A DNA stretch of 64,000 bases. Source: Mycolicibacterium sp. TY81. GTDB lineage: Bacteria > Actinomycetota > Actinomycetes > Mycobacteriales > Mycobacteriaceae. A program made the translations under genes and the position numbers. Location of the stretch: assembly GCF_018326285.1 (NCBI RefSeq), contig NZ_AP023362.1:992001-1056000 (forward strand), written 5' to 3'. Shown in pieces: positions 17,794-27,973 of the stretch (positions within the stretch are counted from its first letter, which is position 1; every line of letters starts with the position of its first letter). Under the pieces are notes generated by a model that was not told the DNA's origin, did not search any database, and worked only from the letters and a program-made list of their open reading frames with translations.

Positions 17794-19179
17794 GTGGCGT
17801 CCATCATCGACACCGTTGCCAACCTGGCCAAACGCCGTGGTCTGGTCTTCCAGTCCGGCGAAATCTACGGCGGCACAAAGTCTGCGTGGGATTACGGGCC
17901 ACTGGGTGTCGAGCTCAAGGAGAACATCAAGCGCCAGTGGTGGAAGTCCGTCGTCACGTCCCGCGACGACGTCGTCGGCCTGGACAGCGCGATCATCCTG
18001 CCCCGTCAGGTGTGGGTGGCCTCGGGCCACGTCGCGGTGTTCAACGACCCGCTGGTCGAGTGCCTGAACTGCCACAAGCGGCACCGTCAGGACCACATGC
18101 AGGAGGCCTACGCCCTGAAGAAGGGCCTCGATGACCCCGATGCCGTGCCGATGGACGAGATCGTCTGCCCGGACTGCGGCACCAAGGGCCAGTGGACCGA
18201 GCCCCGCGACTTCAACATGATGCTCAAGACCTACCTCGGGCCCATCGAGTCCGAGGAAGGCATGCACTACCTGCGCCCGGAGACCGCGCAGGGCATCTTC
18301 GTGAACTTCGCCAACGTGGTGACCACCGCGCGCAAGAAGCCGCCGTTCGGCATCGGCCAGATCGGCAAGAGCTTCCGCAACGAGATCACGCCCGGCAACT
18401 TCATCTTCCGCACCCGCGAGTTCGAGCAGATGGAGATGGAGTTCTTCGTCGAGCCCTCGACCGCGCCGGGGTGGCACAAGTACTGGATCGACACCCGCTT
18501 CCAGTGGTACGTCGACCTGGGCATCAACCCGGAGAACCTGCGCCTCTACGAGCACCCGCTGGAGAAGCTGTCGCACTACAGCGCCGGCACCACCGACATC
18601 GAGTACAAGTTCGGCTTCGCCGGCAACCCGTGGGGTGAGCTCGAAGGTATCGCCAACCGCACCAACTTCGACCTCAGCACGCACGCCGAGCACTCGGGCG
18701 TCGACCTGTCGTTCTACGACCAGGGCACCGACACCCGCTACGTGCCGTACGTCATCGAACCCGCGGCCGGCCTGACGCGCTCGCTGATGGCGTTCCTGGT
18801 CGACTCGTACCACGAGGACGAGGCCCCCAACGCCAAGGGCGGCGTCGACAAGCGCACCGTGCTCAAGCTCGACCCGCGCCTCGCGCCGGTGAAGGCCGCG
18901 GTGCTGCCGCTGTCGCGCAACGCCGATCTGTCGCCCAAGGCCCGCGACCTGGCCGCCGAGCTGCGCAAGAACTGGAACGTCGAGTTCGACGACGCCGGCG
19001 CCATCGGCCGCCGCTACCGTCGCCAGGACGAGATCGGCACGCCGTTCTGCATCACGGTCGACTTCGACTCGCTCGAGGACCACGCCGTGACCATCCGCGA
19101 GCGTGACGCCATGACCCAGGAGCGCGTCGCCATCGACGCCGTCAGCGACTACCTCGCGGTGCGCCTCAAGGGCTGCTGA
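17794..19179 (+). CDS. glyS: glycyl-tRNA synthetase (alpha2 type)
   Basis: 461 aa from GTG 17794. Class II aminoacyl-tRNA synthetase charging tRNA-Gly. Motif 1 region after [13 protein letters not shown], motif 2 with [23 protein letters not shown] as the fRxE loop, and motif 3 [10 protein letters not shown] near residue 330; a zinc-ribbon CLNCHK...CPDCG is inserted after motif 1 (about 89-130). C-terminal anticodon-binding domain ends with [12 protein letters not shown]. Full length for the dimeric enzyme. Confidence 0.97.
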   Translation: MASIIDTVANLAKRRGLVFQSGEIYGGTKSAWDYGPLGVELKENIKRQWWKSVVTSRDDVVGLDSAIILPRQVWVASGHVAVFNDPLVECLNCHKRHRQDHMQEAYALKKGLDDPDAVPMDEIVCPDCGTKGQWTEPRDFNMMLKTYLGPIESEEGMHYLRPETAQGIFVNFANVVTTARKKPPFGIGQIGKSFRNEITPGNFIFRTREFEQMEMEFFVEPSTAPGWHKYWIDTRFQWYVDLGINPENLRLYEHPLEKLSHYSAGTTDIEYKFGFAGNPWGELEGIANRTNFDLSTHAEHSGVDLSFYDQGTDTRYVPYVIEPAAGLTRSLMAFLVDSYHEDEAPNAKGGVDKRTVLKLDPRLAPVKAAVLPLSRNADLSPKARDLAAELRKNWNVEFDDAGAIGRRYRRQDEIGTPFCITVDFDSLEDHAVTIRERDAMTQERVAIDAVSDYLAVRLKGC

Positions 19180-19291
19180 CGGCCAACTGCCAACCGTCGT
19201 ATGCGCACCGGTGAGAAATTGCCGCCGGGGACCCGCCGCGGGCTCGAATAGGCTTGTGGGCCAGGGGCAAGGGACGCCGGAGGGGGCGACA

Positions 19292-20503
19292 GTGACGGTT
19301 CTCGGCGCATTTCTTTCGACGTGGGACGACGCGCGCGCGACGTTCGGGTCGGGTACGCCGGTCGGCGGTGCCGAATTCGACATGAGCGACCAGTTCCACG
19401 AACTTCGCAGCACAGTGCTGTCGGCGGCGAGCGGCGGCGAGTGGACGGGCACCGCGGCCGAGGCGTACGACGACCGCAATCGCGCGCATGCCGGGGCCAT
19501 CGGCAGGCTCGCCGAACTCGACCGACGGCTCGGTGTCGAGGTCGACCGGTCGGCGGCCGTGGTGACGGCGGGCCGCCGCGATCTCGACTCCGTCAAACAG
19601 TGGGTGGTCGACGCGGCCGCCAGCGTGCCGCCCACCGCCGCGGGCGACCGTGTACTGCTTCCCGTGGTGGTGAAGGGGACGGCCGAGATCGCCGACATCA
19701 TCAGTCGGTCGAACGCCGATATGGATGCCATCGCGGCGCGCATCCGCGAGATTGGTTCGGGCTATGAGGAAATCGCCGGGCGGGACGGACGCGATCCCGG
19801 CGATCCGAACGGAAAACCGGAGGACCCGCCGGCCGACAAACACCCGGGCGACACCATTCCGGCGCCGCCGCCATGGGCGAAACATGATGGCGGGGCTGGA
19901 GAGTGGGGTTCGCAGCCGTGGTACGCGCGGGGTGACGACGCCGCCTTCAAAGCCGCCATCGAGGCCGGGTTGCCATTGATCGGGCTCAAGTGGCCGCATG
20001 CGGCCGACCTGATGGATCACTATCTCGACAACACCGGGAAGCCCTACAACCTCGATGTGAATTCGATGATGAACGACATCCCGCAGATGCGCGCGCGAGC
20101 CGACGCCAGGATCAACGACGAGGTCAACCGGATTGTCGCGGACGCCGCGGCGACGGGGCAGTACGGCCGGCCGGTGGCGTTCCGGACGGGCTGGGACGGC
20201 TATTACATGGACGCCGAGGCCAATCCCGACTGGTACCACGCTGTCGGCGGCGTCGACATGTCGGTCGGTGGGGTGGTCACCGTCTACCCGCCGGACACTC
20301 CGGGCGGGCCGCCTCGCGTCCACGTCGAATCGCAGGTGAACGTGGCGGATCAGTACAACTGGGACGAAGGGAAGGAGACCAAGGTGGGACCCATCACGAT
20401 CACCGACAAGGACATGGGCGGCCTCCAGACCGCCGGCATGGCAAGGGAATTCGAGATCGCGGGTGCGTCGTCGGTCACGACGTACGACGGGGTGCCGCGG
20501 TGA
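19292..20503 (+). CDS. ESX-type protein: EspA/EspE-like N-terminus with C-terminal module of unknown, possibly toxic, activity
   Basis: 403 aa from GTG 19292, with GGAGGGGG upstream. The N-terminal helical domain (1-165) contains W51-T-G53 ... Y59-x3-N63, the same spacing as in EspA/EspE proteins, and no Sec signal, so type VII export is likely. A Pro/Asp-rich linker (about 165-215) leads to a 180-residue C-terminal domain with many aromatic and Asp/Gly residues (YYMDAEANPDWYHAVGG; QVNVADQYNWDEGKET). I recall this C-terminal module as recurring at the ends of large actinobacterial proteins with variable N-termini, as in polymorphic toxins, but know no proven activity. The next gene overlaps its stop and encodes a lipoprotein, the layout expected of an effector and its immunity partner. 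Confidence 0.7.
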   Translation: MTVLGAFLSTWDDARATFGSGTPVGGAEFDMSDQFHELRSTVLSAASGGEWTGTAAEAYDDRNRAHAGAIGRLAELDRRLGVEVDRSAAVVTAGRRDLDSVKQWVVDAAASVPPTAAGDRVLLPVVVKGTAEIADIISRSNADMDAIAARIREIGSGYEEIAGRDGRDPGDPNGKPEDPPADKHPGDTIPAPPPWAKHDGGAGEWGSQPWYARGDDAAFKAAIEAGLPLIGLKWPHAADLMDHYLDNTGKPYNLDVNSMMNDIPQMRARADARINDEVNRIVADAAATGQYGRPVAFRTGWDGYYMDAEANPDWYHAVGGVDMSVGGVVTVYPPDTPGGPPRVHVESQVNVADQYNWDEGKETKVGPITITDKDMGGLQTAGMAREFEIAGASSVTTYDGVPR

Positions 20504-20937
20504 TGCGGCACCTGGGAATGTTGGCCGCCGTCCTGGTGATGTGCGCGTTCTCCGCGTGTTCGGTCGAGAAAACAGGAGAGCAGAAGGTGTCTGCGGAAAC
20601 GGCCGCGGCGTTCGGCGATGTGACCCTGCCGCAGGGCGCGCAGGTTCTGGCCACCGCCACCGATGCGGGCCGGGACACCCGCTACCGGCTGTCCCTGCGG
20701 CTGACCGACAGCCAGCTGCGCGAATTCCTGGGCCAGTTCCCGGCGCAGCCGCGGCCGTCCGAGATTCCGAAAACCATCACCGTGCTCGCCGGGCCGTCGC
20801 CGGTGACCGCGTCCAAGCCGTTGTTCCTGCAGGACAAGGTCACGACCAAGGACCACAAGCTGGTCAACCGTGAGGTCGTCGTCGACGAGCGCGGGCCCGA
20901 CGAGGTGTACGTCCACCTGTCGCTGTACACCACCTGA
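20503..20937 (+). CDS. small lipoprotein, candidate immunity partner of the upstream ESX-type protein
   Basis: 144 aa. Starts at ATG 20503 overlapping the previous TGA. A short hydrophobic leader (LGMLAAVLVMCAFSAC) ends at C19, a plausible though not ideal lipobox (FSAC), so the mature protein would sit outside the membrane. The rest is a soluble alpha/beta domain (about 125 residues) with no motif I recognise. The translational coupling to the ESX-type gene and the export layout suggest it may protect the producer; this is inference from arrangement only. Confidence 0.68.
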   Translation: MRHLGMLAAVLVMCAFSACSVEKTGEQKVSAETAAAFGDVTLPQGAQVLATATDAGRDTRYRLSLRLTDSQLREFLGQFPAQPRPSEIPKTITVLAGPSPVTASKPLFLQDKVTTKDHKLVNREVVVDERGPDEVYVHLSLYTT

Positions 20938-20942
20938 CCGAA

Positions 20943-20964
20943 GTGCTGAGCAGTCTCTCAGCAC
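20943..20964. terminator. hairpin after the lipoprotein gene
   Basis: Perfect 8-bp inverted repeat GTGCTGAG / CTCAGCAC with a 6-base loop, 5 bases after the lipoprotein stop and 42 bases before the SDR start. It may terminate the ESX-type pair, or serve as an operator for the SDR gene. Confidence 0.5.
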
Positions 20965-21006
20965 CCGTCGTCGATCCCGTTGCACTCTCGGTATAGCGTG
21001 GCGCCC

Positions 21007-21846
21007 ATGACACGAGTTTCGGTGATCACCGGCGGTGCCGGCGGGATGGGCCGGGCGACGGCCAAGATCGTCGGGCGGGACCACACGGTGGTGCTGGCCG
21101 ATGTGCGTCAGGACCGTCTCGACGCCGCGGCGGCAGAACTGTCCGGTCTCGGAATCGCCGCAATACCGGTCCACGCCGATGTCACCGACCGGGTCGCAGT
21201 GGACCAATTGTTCGCCACCGCAACAGAGTTCGGTCCGATCGTGTCGGTGATCCACGCTGCCGGCGTCAGCCCGAGCATGGGGCCGGCGGAGTACGTGGCA
21301 CGCACCAATGCGATCGGCACCGTCAACGTCAACGAGGCCTTCTACCGCTTCGCGGACGCAGGTGCGGCGATCGTCAACGTGGCGTCGATGGCGGCACACC
21401 TGCTGCCCGACGAGATCATCCCGACGGCGAAGTTCCCGCTGGCCCTCACCGATGAGGCCGCGTTTCTGGCCGAGATGCTGGCGGCCTGTGCGTTCGCGCC
21501 CGAGGAACTGCGCTCGGGCATGGCCTATGGCGTGAGCAAGAATTTCGTCAAGTGGTGCAGCAGCTCGCAGGCCGAGCGCTTCAACGGCAAGGGGCTGCGC
21601 ATCGTCTCGGTGTCACCGGGCTCGGTCGACACCGAGATGGGACTGCTCGAGGCCGACGCGGGCGCCGGTGCGATGGTCATGAACGCCGCGGTACCGCGCT
21701 GGGGCAAGGCCGAGGAGATGGCCGAGCTGTTCGCATTCTGCGCCAGCGACAGGGCCGGGTACCTCACCGGCACCGACATCCTGAACGACGGTGGCGTGGT
21801 CGCCTCGATGCGCGAGCGGGCCCGTCGCGACGCCGCGGCGGGCTGA
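21007..21846 (+). CDS. short-chain dehydrogenase/reductase
   Basis: 279 aa. NAD(P)-dependent oxidoreductase with a Rossmann fold: TGGAGGMG cofactor loop at residues 8-15, D37 in VVLADVR (an acidic residue after strand 2, favouring NAD), HAAGVSPS for the NNAG-type motif, and catalytic Y-x3-K as YGVSKNF with Ser upstream in NVASMAAH. A 30-residue insertion before the catalytic Tyr enlarges the substrate lid. The ending TGTDILNDGGVVASM is typical of the hydroxysteroid-dehydrogenase-like group. Substrate unknown. Confidence 0.88.
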   Translation: MTRVSVITGGAGGMGRATAKIVGRDHTVVLADVRQDRLDAAAAELSGLGIAAIPVHADVTDRVAVDQLFATATEFGPIVSVIHAAGVSPSMGPAEYVARTNAIGTVNVNEAFYRFADAGAAIVNVASMAAHLLPDEIIPTAKFPLALTDEAAFLAEMLAACAFAPEELRSGMAYGVSKNFVKWCSSSQAERFNGKGLRIVSVSPGSVDTEMGLLEADAGAGAMVMNAAVPRWGKAEEMAELFAFCASDRAGYLTGTDILNDGGVVASMRERARRDAAAG

Positions 21847-21859
21847 TCGCTCACCGCGA

Positions 21860-23818
21860 CTAGAACCGCCCGCCACCGCCGGAGAAGCCGCCGCCGGAGC
21901 CACCGAAACTCGTTGAGCTCCAACCGCCTCCGTGGCTGCCACCACCGCTGCCGCCGCCGCGGATCATCCCCGACAAGATGCCGCCGATGATGATGCCGCC
22001 GATGTCGCCTGCGGTACTCGTACCGGTCCCGGCGTAGGCCTGGCGGGCGGCGCGGACGTCGTCGTCGGCCAGTCTCTGGGCCTGAGCTGCCAGGGCGTCC
22101 GCGGCGTTGGCCTGTTCGATGGCCGCCGGCAGGTCGGTGGCCTGTGCTGCCTGGGCGGCTTCGAGGCGGCGCTGCGCCTCGGCCAGGCGGGTACGGGCTT
22201 CGGAACCGACGCTGCCGCGGCGGGTGTCGATGAAATCCGAGACGCCCCGCACCCGGGACTGGGCCGCCAGCAGTGCCTGACCGAACGACTGCCGGAGCCG
22301 GTTCAGGGCAGCGGTTTCCTCCGAGATGGTCGCGAGGAGCTTGTCGAGCTGCGAGTCGGCGGCGGTCAGTTGCGTGAACGCACTCAGCGGATCGGCCGCA
22401 CCCGACGCCTGCGCGTTCGAAACCGCTTGTACCGCAGCGGTACGCGCGGCCATCAGCTCGGCGTAGTGCGCGCCGGGCGGTGTGGCCTCCGCCGCCGCGA
22501 TGCCGTTCTGGATGTCGGTGATCGCGGCGGGCAGCGCGCTGATCGCGTGGGCGATATCGGACGCGGCGCTGTCGACCGAATCGAGCAGGCGTTGCGCCTG
22601 GCCCACTGCGGATTCCGCGGCCCGGATGGCGTTGACCAGCGCGGCCTGACTGTCGCTCGGCTTGCTGACCAATCCGCGGGCGGCGGTGATGTTCTGATCG
22701 GCGAACGCGAGGCGCTCTCTGGCGCCGTCCACATTGCCGGCCACCGAGGCCAGTGCGGTCTCGGTGAACTGGCCGTGCAGCCCGGTCAGGGTCTGCTGGG
22801 CCGGCTCGATGCGGGCGGTCAGGGCGACCATCTGCTGTGTCAGCGCGTCCAGCCGGGTCGGTGCGTTGATGACAAGGTCGCGCATCTGATGGAAGGCAGT
22901 GCGCTGGTTCTCCAGTTCTCTGTCGGCGCGGGCCGCCGAGACGACCACCTGGGTCAGGAGATCGCGGCGTTGTTGCGGCGTCTCGGGCACCGCGTCGTCG
23001 AGCGTCTGGCGCACGCTGAACGCCTGTGCTATGGCGGCTTTCGCGTTCTGCACGGCGGCGATGAACGGCGCGGTGTCGCGCTCGCCGAATTCGCCGACGG
23101 CCAGGGCCAGCTCGTTGTCGCTGGTGCGCACGGCGTTGTCGACCTCGACGAGGATCGACTTGGACAGGTCCTCCAACGTCTCCGGCGACATCTTCGCGAG
23201 GACCGCGGGATCGGTGGCGTCGGCCTGCTGTGCCGCGTTGAGGTCGGCCTGCCGGCGCTGCCGACGCCGCCGCCGGGCCCACCAGATGAGCCCGGCGAAC
23301 GCGACGCCGATGACGGCCAGCGCAATCACCAGCCCGACCCAGTTGAACGGCGCAGACGAGGCACCCCGAAGTCCGTCGGCTGCCGCGACGGCCGCGCCCG
23401 CCCAGTCGCCGTCGTGCAGCTTGGCCTCGACGACCTCCTGGCGCAGGCGGTCGACGTCCACATCGCCCGTCGCGGCCTCGGGGACCAGGAGCGCGTAGGC
23501 ACGATCCTTGATCGCCACGGCGAGGATGGCGTCGTGGTTGCCCAGAAAGCTTTTGCGCCAGGTGCTTTCTGCCCAGTCGCGGGGACTGGACTCGGAGAAG
23601 GTGTCGACATAGACGACCCACAACCGGGTACCGCGCTTGTCGTACAGCTGTTGCACCGCGCCGGAGACCTGGCTGTGTTGTTGCGCGTTGAGCGCACCGG
23701 CCTCGTCGGTGACGTAGTCCGGGAGCCGCATGGGTGGTTCAGCGCACGCGACCGGGGCCAGCAGCGTTCCCACCAACAGGACCGAAATCATCAGCCAGAG
23801 CACTCGCACGATGCGCAT
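21860..23818 (-). CDS. TPM-domain membrane protein with long coiled region and Gly-rich tail (Rv2345-like)
   Basis: 652 aa from ATG 23818; the open frame runs much further upstream but only as the antisense of dgt. N-terminal signal peptide (ending near ACAEPP), extracytoplasmic TPM domain (about 30-150: [12 protein letters not shown]...), one transmembrane helix at about 158-178 followed by an Arg cluster, then about 400 residues of Ala/Gln-rich helix and coiled coil, and a terminal Gly/Ser tail ending SGGGGRF. TPM domains occur in Psb32 and YgcG proteins, some with phosphatase activity. The same gene stands next to dgt in M. tuberculosis. Function unknown; divergent from dgt. Confidence 0.88.
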   Translation of the reverse strand: MRIVRVLWLMISVLLVGTLLAPVACAEPPMRLPDYVTDEAGALNAQQHSQVSGAVQQLYDKRGTRLWVVYVDTFSESSPRDWAESTWRKSFLGNHDAILAVAIKDRAYALLVPEAATGDVDVDRLRQEVVEAKLHDGDWAGAAVAAADGLRGASSAPFNWVGLVIALAVIGVAFAGLIWWARRRRRQRRQADLNAAQQADATDPAVLAKMSPETLEDLSKSILVEVDNAVRTSDNELALAVGEFGERDTAPFIAAVQNAKAAIAQAFSVRQTLDDAVPETPQQRRDLLTQVVVSAARADRELENQRTAFHQMRDLVINAPTRLDALTQQMVALTARIEPAQQTLTGLHGQFTETALASVAGNVDGARERLAFADQNITAARGLVSKPSDSQAALVNAIRAAESAVGQAQRLLDSVDSAASDIAHAISALPAAITDIQNGIAAAEATPPGAHYAELMAARTAAVQAVSNAQASGAADPLSAFTQLTAADSQLDKLLATISEETAALNRLRQSFGQALLAAQSRVRGVSDFIDTRRGSVGSEARTRLAEAQRRLEAAQAAQATDLPAAIEQANAADALAAQAQRLADDDVRAARQAYAGTGTSTAGDIGGIIIGGILSGMIRGGGSGGGSHGGGWSSTSFGGSGGGFSGGGGRF

Positions 23819-23881
23819 GTCGCTCAATGTAGTGACAGGGTATGTGGTAGGCGGACGCGCCCGGGCTGGCAGACTTCGGCC

Positions 23882-25150
23882 GTGGGCATTGCAAGCGACG
23901 GATACAGCGACTTCGACCGGCAGCGGCTGGTCGGGGAGGGCACGAAGAGCGCCACGCTGCCCGGCACAGATTCCGGCCACCGTACGGATTTCGCGCGGGA
24001 CCGGGCCCGTGTGCTGCACAGCGCCGCGCTCCGCCGGCTCGCCGACAAGACACAGGTGGTCGGACCCCGGCAGGGCGAGACCCCGCGCACCCGGCTCACC
24101 CACTCGCTCGAAGTGGCGCAGATCGGACGCCACATGGCGGTGGGTCTGGGCTGTGATCCCGACCTGGTCGACCTCGCCGGTCTGGCCCACGACATCGGCC
24201 ACCCGCCCTACGGCCACAACGGCGAACGCGCGCTCGACGAGATCGCCAAGCCGTTCGGCGGGTTCGAGGGCAATGCCCAGAACTTCCGCATCCTGACCCG
24301 GCTCGAACCGAAAACGCTTGACAGCGAAGGGCGTTCGGCCGGACTGAACCTGACCCGGGCCGCACTGGACGCCGTGATCAAATACCCGTGGTTCCGTGAG
24401 GACCGCGTGAAGTTCGGCTTCTATGACGACGACGCGGCGGCCGCCGCCTGGGTGCGGGAGGGCGCGCCCGCCGAGCGGCTGTGCCTGGAAGCCCAGGTCA
24501 TGGACTGGGCCGACGACGTCGCGTACTCCGTGCACGACGTCGAGGACGGCATCATCTCGGGCCGTATCGACTTGCGCGTCCTCGCCGACGCCGACGCCGC
24601 CGACACCCTGGCCAAACTGGGTGCCCGGTCGCATCCGACGGTGACGCACGACGACATGCTGGCCGCCGCCGCGCGGTTGTCGCAGCTGCCCGTCGTCACC
24701 GCCGTCGGCAAGTACGACGGTTCGGTCGCGACGTCGGTGGCGCTCAAGCGGCTCACCAGTGAGTTGGTCGGCCGGTTCGCCAATGCCGCGGTCACCGAGA
24801 CCAAGAAGCAGGCGGGCCGCGCGACGATGCGCCGTTTCGACGCCGAGCTCGCGGTGCCGACCCTGGTCCGGGCCGAGGTGGCGGTGCTCAAGATGCTGGC
24901 CCTGCAGTTCATCATGTCCGACCACCAGCACCTGCAGATTCAGGCCGACCAGCGCACCATGGTCCGCGAGGTCGCGCTGTCGCTGTGGGGCCAGGCCCCG
25001 GCGAGTCTCGACCCGCAGTTCGCCGCCGAGTTCGCCCTCGCCGACGACGACGGGGCCCGGCTGCGGGTGGTCGTCGACCAGATCGCGTCGTACACGGAGA
25101 CCCGGCTGGAACGCGTGCACGAGGCGCGCTCGCCGCGGCCGCTGGGCTGA
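23882..25150 (+). CDS. dgt: deoxyguanosinetriphosphate triphosphohydrolase
   Basis: 422 aa from GTG 23882. HD-domain enzyme that hydrolyses dNTPs to deoxynucleosides and triphosphate, helping set the dNTP pool. The HD metal ligands are visible: RLTHSLEV (about 72-79) and [14 protein letters not shown] (about 102-115), and D in [17 protein letters not shown] (about 208). N-terminal [26 protein letters not shown] is the conserved substrate-site segment. dnaG follows after 25 bases, as in other mycobacteria. Confidence 0.94.
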   Translation: MGIASDGYSDFDRQRLVGEGTKSATLPGTDSGHRTDFARDRARVLHSAALRRLADKTQVVGPRQGETPRTRLTHSLEVAQIGRHMAVGLGCDPDLVDLAGLAHDIGHPPYGHNGERALDEIAKPFGGFEGNAQNFRILTRLEPKTLDSEGRSAGLNLTRAALDAVIKYPWFREDRVKFGFYDDDAAAAAWVREGAPAERLCLEAQVMDWADDVAYSVHDVEDGIISGRIDLRVLADADAADTLAKLGARSHPTVTHDDMLAAAARLSQLPVVTAVGKYDGSVATSVALKRLTSELVGRFANAAVTETKKQAGRATMRRFDAELAVPTLVRAEVAVLKMLALQFIMSDHQHLQIQADQRTMVREVALSLWGQAPASLDPQFAAEFALADDDGARLRVVVDQIASYTETRLERVHEARSPRPLG

Positions 25151-25163
25151 ATCCCGCGCCGCC

Positions 25164-25169
25164 TACACT
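25164..25169 (+). promoter_or_regulatory. -10 element of dnaG, leaderless start
   Basis: TACACT lies six bases before the GTG start of dnaG. At that spacing transcription would begin at or next to the start codon, giving a leaderless mRNA, a common mycobacterial arrangement. No RBS is seen before this start, which supports the idea. Confidence 0.4.
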
Positions 25170-25175
25170 GGGCGC

Positions 25176-27065
25176 GTGGCCGGCCGGATTCCTGATCGCG
25201 ATATCGCGGCCATTCGTGAACGCACCCGCATCGAGGACATCGTCGGCGAGCACGTGCAGTTGCGGCGCGCGGGCGCCGACTCGCTCAAAGGCCTGTGCCC
25301 GTTCCACGACGAGAAGTCGCCGTCGTTCCATGTGCGGCCCAACCACGGGCTGTTCCACTGCTTCGGCTGCGCCGAGGGCGGCGACGTCTACGCGTTCGTG
25401 CAGAAGATCGAGCACGTCACCTTCGTAGAAGCCGTGGAGCTGCTGGCCGACCGGCTGAACTACACCATCAGTTACGAGGGGTCGTCGACCACCAACGTGC
25501 AGCGCGACAAGGGCAGCCGCAGCCGCCTGCTCGCCGCCAACGCCGCCGCGCAGGAGTTCTACGCCGAGGCGTTGCAGTCGGCAGAAGCCGCCGCCGCCCG
25601 CCAGTACCTGATCGACCGGAACTTCGATGCCGACGCCGCCAAGCGTTTCGGCTGCGGATTCGCCCCGTCGGGCTGGGACACCCTGACAAAACACCTGCTG
25701 CGCAAGGGATTCACCTTCAAGGAGCTGGAGGCCGCCGGGTTGTCCCGGGAGGGTCGCCGCGGCCCCATGGACCGCTTCCACCGCCGGCTGCTGTGGCCCA
25801 TCCGGGGCGCGACGGGTGAGGTGATCGGGTTCGGCGCCCGCCGCCTGTTCGACGACGACCACATGGAAGCCAAGTACGTCAACACGCCGGAAACGGTGCT
25901 GTACAAGAAGTCCCACGTGTTGTTCGGCCTCGACCTGGCCAAGCGTGACATCGCCAAGGGCCATCAGGCCGTCGTCGTCGAGGGCTACACCGACGTCATG
26001 GCCATGCACCTTGCCGGGGTGACCACCGCGGTCGCATCGTGCGGCACGGCCTTCGGCGACGAGCACCTGTCGATGCTGCGGCGCCTGATGATGGACGACA
26101 ACTTCTTTCGCGGCGAGCTGATCTACGTGTTCGACGGTGACGCCGCCGGACGCGCCGCCGCCGTGAAAGCCTTTGAGGGCGAACAGAATCTGACTGGCCA
26201 GTCGTTCGTGGCGGTCGCCTCCGACGGCATGGATCCGTGCGATCTGCGGCTCAAGTCCGGTGACGGTGCGCTGCGGGATCTAGTGGCGCGCCGAACCCCG
26301 TTGTTCGAGTTCGTGATTCGCACCGCGCTCGAAGAGCACGACCTGGACAGCGCGGAGGGCCGCGTGGCGGCGCTGCGCCGGTGTGTGCCGCTGACGGCCC
26401 GGATCAAGGACCCCACCCTGCGTGACGAGTACGCCCGCCAGCTCGCCGGCTGGGTCGGTTGGGACGACGTGGCACAGGTGATCGCGCGGGTGCGCGAGAC
26501 CGCCAAGTCGGGCCCGGTGGCGTCGAAGCGGGACGCGCGGCGTCCGGCGGCGCCGGCGGCCCCGGCCGCGGCAGTGGGGCGCCCGAACCCGAAGGACCCG
26601 ACGCTGTGGCCGCAGCGCGAGGCACTCAAGTCGGCTCTGCAGTACCCGGCGATGGCCGGCCCGGTGTTCGACGGGCTGCCGGTCGACAGCTTCACCCATC
26701 CCGGGTACGCCGCCGTCCGGCAGGCGATCACCGCGGCAGGCGGGACATCGTCGGGCCTGGGCGGTGCGGAATGGATCGAGGCGGTCCGGGCGGCCGAGCC
26801 GTCGGCCGCGAACCTGATCAACGAACTGTCGGTCGAGGCCTTCCAGGCCGAAGAGGACAAGCTGCCGCGGTACATCGCGAGCGTGCTGGCCCGCTTGCAG
26901 GAGGTCTGGGTCGGCCGCGAGATCGCCGAGCTGAAGTCGAAACTGCAGCGCATGTCGCCCGTCGAGCAGAGCGACGAGTACCACGCCCTGTTCGGCGACC
27001 TCGTCGCCATGGAGCAGTACCGGCGCAGCCTGCTGCAGCAGGCCAGCGGCGACGATCTCAGCTGA
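25176..27065 (+). CDS. dnaG: DNA primase DnaG
   Basis: 629 aa from GTG 25176. Synthesises RNA primers for replication. CHC2 zinc-binding domain (CPFH ... CFGC, about 42-65), the RNA polymerase domain with FGAR..., Toprim domain with VEGYTDVMA (about 268) and FDGDAAG (about 319) and DPCD, then an Ala/Pro linker (about 445-470) and a C-terminal DnaB-interacting helical domain. Full family length for actinobacteria. Confidence 0.97.
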   Translation: MAGRIPDRDIAAIRERTRIEDIVGEHVQLRRAGADSLKGLCPFHDEKSPSFHVRPNHGLFHCFGCAEGGDVYAFVQKIEHVTFVEAVELLADRLNYTISYEGSSTTNVQRDKGSRSRLLAANAAAQEFYAEALQSAEAAAARQYLIDRNFDADAAKRFGCGFAPSGWDTLTKHLLRKGFTFKELEAAGLSREGRRGPMDRFHRRLLWPIRGATGEVIGFGARRLFDDDHMEAKYVNTPETVLYKKSHVLFGLDLAKRDIAKGHQAVVVEGYTDVMAMHLAGVTTAVASCGTAFGDEHLSMLRRLMMDDNFFRGELIYVFDGDAAGRAAAVKAFEGEQNLTGQSFVAVASDGMDPCDLRLKSGDGALRDLVARRTPLFEFVIRTALEEHDLDSAEGRVAALRRCVPLTARIKDPTLRDEYARQLAGWVGWDDVAQVIARVRETAKSGPVASKRDARRPAAPAAPAAAVGRPNPKDPTLWPQREALKSALQYPAMAGPVFDGLPVDSFTHPGYAAVRQAITAAGGTSSGLGGAEWIEAVRAAEPSAANLINELSVEAFQAEEDKLPRYIASVLARLQEVWVGREIAELKSKLQRMSPVEQSDEYHALFGDLVAMEQYRRSLLQQASGDDLS

Positions 27066-27145
27066 GGGCTTTCGTCTGCTGTAACGCGGGGACGCAGTCT
27101 GCGCGATATGGTGGGGCAGAACCGACCCCAGGGGAGAGGCCAATC

Positions 27146-27427
27146 ATGACCTTCGGAGCAACCCGGCTCTTCGCCGCAGCAGCGCTCGTGGCCACCGCAG
27201 TGGCCGCCCCCGTCGTCGTTGCGCTCAGCAGCGCCCCGTCATCGCAGACGACGGCCGACGGTGGCTGCCTCGCCTGGTTCGGTAACAAGGAAGACGGCTA
27301 CTGCATGGGCCGTTCCAACGGCCAGCCCGTGAACGTGGGCACGCCGTGGGGCGTCTGGGGACCGCAGGGCGGCATCAGCAGCGGCCCGCTGCTGCCGGGC
27401 CAGAGCTGGAACCAGCCGCTCGGCTGA
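27146..27427 (+). CDS. small secreted protein with Gly/Pro/Trp-rich mature part
   Basis: 93 aa, ATG 27146 with GGGGAGAGG upstream. Signal peptide of about 28-35 residues (LFAAAALVATAVAAPVVVALSSA). The mature part has two cysteines (GGCLAWFG and DGYCMG), likely disulphide-linked, and ends in a WGVWGPQGG ... PGQSWNQPLG tail. This tail type recurs in small exported mycobacterial proteins. Function unknown. Confidence 0.75.
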   Translation: MTFGATRLFAAAALVATAVAAPVVVALSSAPSSQTTADGGCLAWFGNKEDGYCMGRSNGQPVNVGTPWGVWGPQGGISSGPLLPGQSWNQPLG

Positions 27428-27465
27428 CGCCGCCCGCACCGATAACCGCCCGATTGTCGGTCGGG

Positions 27466-27708
27466 TCAGTCGTGAACCGACTCCGGATGCAGCACAGCGG
27501 TCTGTGAGTCGATAGCCGTCAACCGCACCATGTTCGGGTCCGGTGACACCTTGTCGGCCAGCTTGCGCCGCCCGGCATCCAGCATCGCCTTGGTCATCGG
27601 GCTCTCGGTGATGGCGCGGTATGTGCCGGCGATCTGCTCGTAACGGCGACGGCCTGCTTTGGCTCCCAGAACATAGCCAACGGCCATGACGGCGACGGCT
27701 CGGATCAC
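27466..27708 (-). CDS. small protein with short hydrophobic N-terminus (YtxH-like), unknown function
   Basis: 80 aa from GTG 27708, with GGGAGGGG four bases upstream; the longer frame to 27798 lacks such a site. N-terminal hydrophobic stretch AVAVMAVGYVLGAKAGRRRYEQ is characteristic of small membrane-associated mycobacterial proteins of the YtxH-like type. The remainder is a charged helix. Function unknown. Confidence 0.65.
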   Translation of the reverse strand: MIRAVAVMAVGYVLGAKAGRRRYEQIAGTYRAITESPMTKAMLDAGRRKLADKVSPDPNMVRLTAIDSQTAVLHPESVHD

Positions 27709-27866
27709 TGGACCCCTCCCTGATGACGGTGCGTGGCTCCATCCTGCCTCACGATCGCCGATGCGTCTGGCCCGACCGGCAGCTACCAGCCGATTCAAAG
27801 ATCCGCGCAGTCATGCGCTAGAGTCATGCCTCGGTTCAGGGACACGCGCCCAGGGCCTGAGCACAA

Positions 27867-27939
27867 TCCCCTGTAGCTCAATTGGCAGAGCTCCCGACTG
27901 TTAATCGGGCGGTTATTGGTTCGAGTCCAATCGGGGGAG
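27867..27939 (+). tRNA. asnT: tRNA-Asn (anticodon GTT)
   Basis: 73-nt cloverleaf. Acceptor stem TCCCCTG/CGGGGGA (one G-U), D arm GCTC...GAGC, anticodon stem CCCGA/TCGGG around the loop CTGTTAA with anticodon GTT, T arm ATTGG-TTCGAGT-CCAAT, discriminator G. The CCA end is not encoded. A terminator follows at once. The position after dnaG agrees with asnT in M. tuberculosis. Confidence 0.97.
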
Positions 27940-27945
27940 CAACGG

Positions 27946-27973
27946 TGACCAGCACGAAAGTGCTGGTCATTTT
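27946..27973 (+). terminator. rho-independent terminator of tRNA-Asn
   Basis: Perfect 10-bp stem TGACCAGCAC / GTGCTGGTCA with a GAAA tetraloop followed by TTTT. It starts 6 bases after the tRNA. One of two terminators with a T tract in the window. Confidence 0.9.

Noticed and set aside
23819..25120. A long minus-strand open frame (1086 codons in total) running from the TPM gene through the complement of dgt
   Set aside because: The part beyond 23818 is the antisense of the conserved dgt gene and has biased composition; the TPM protein starts at ATG 23818 with its own signal peptide.
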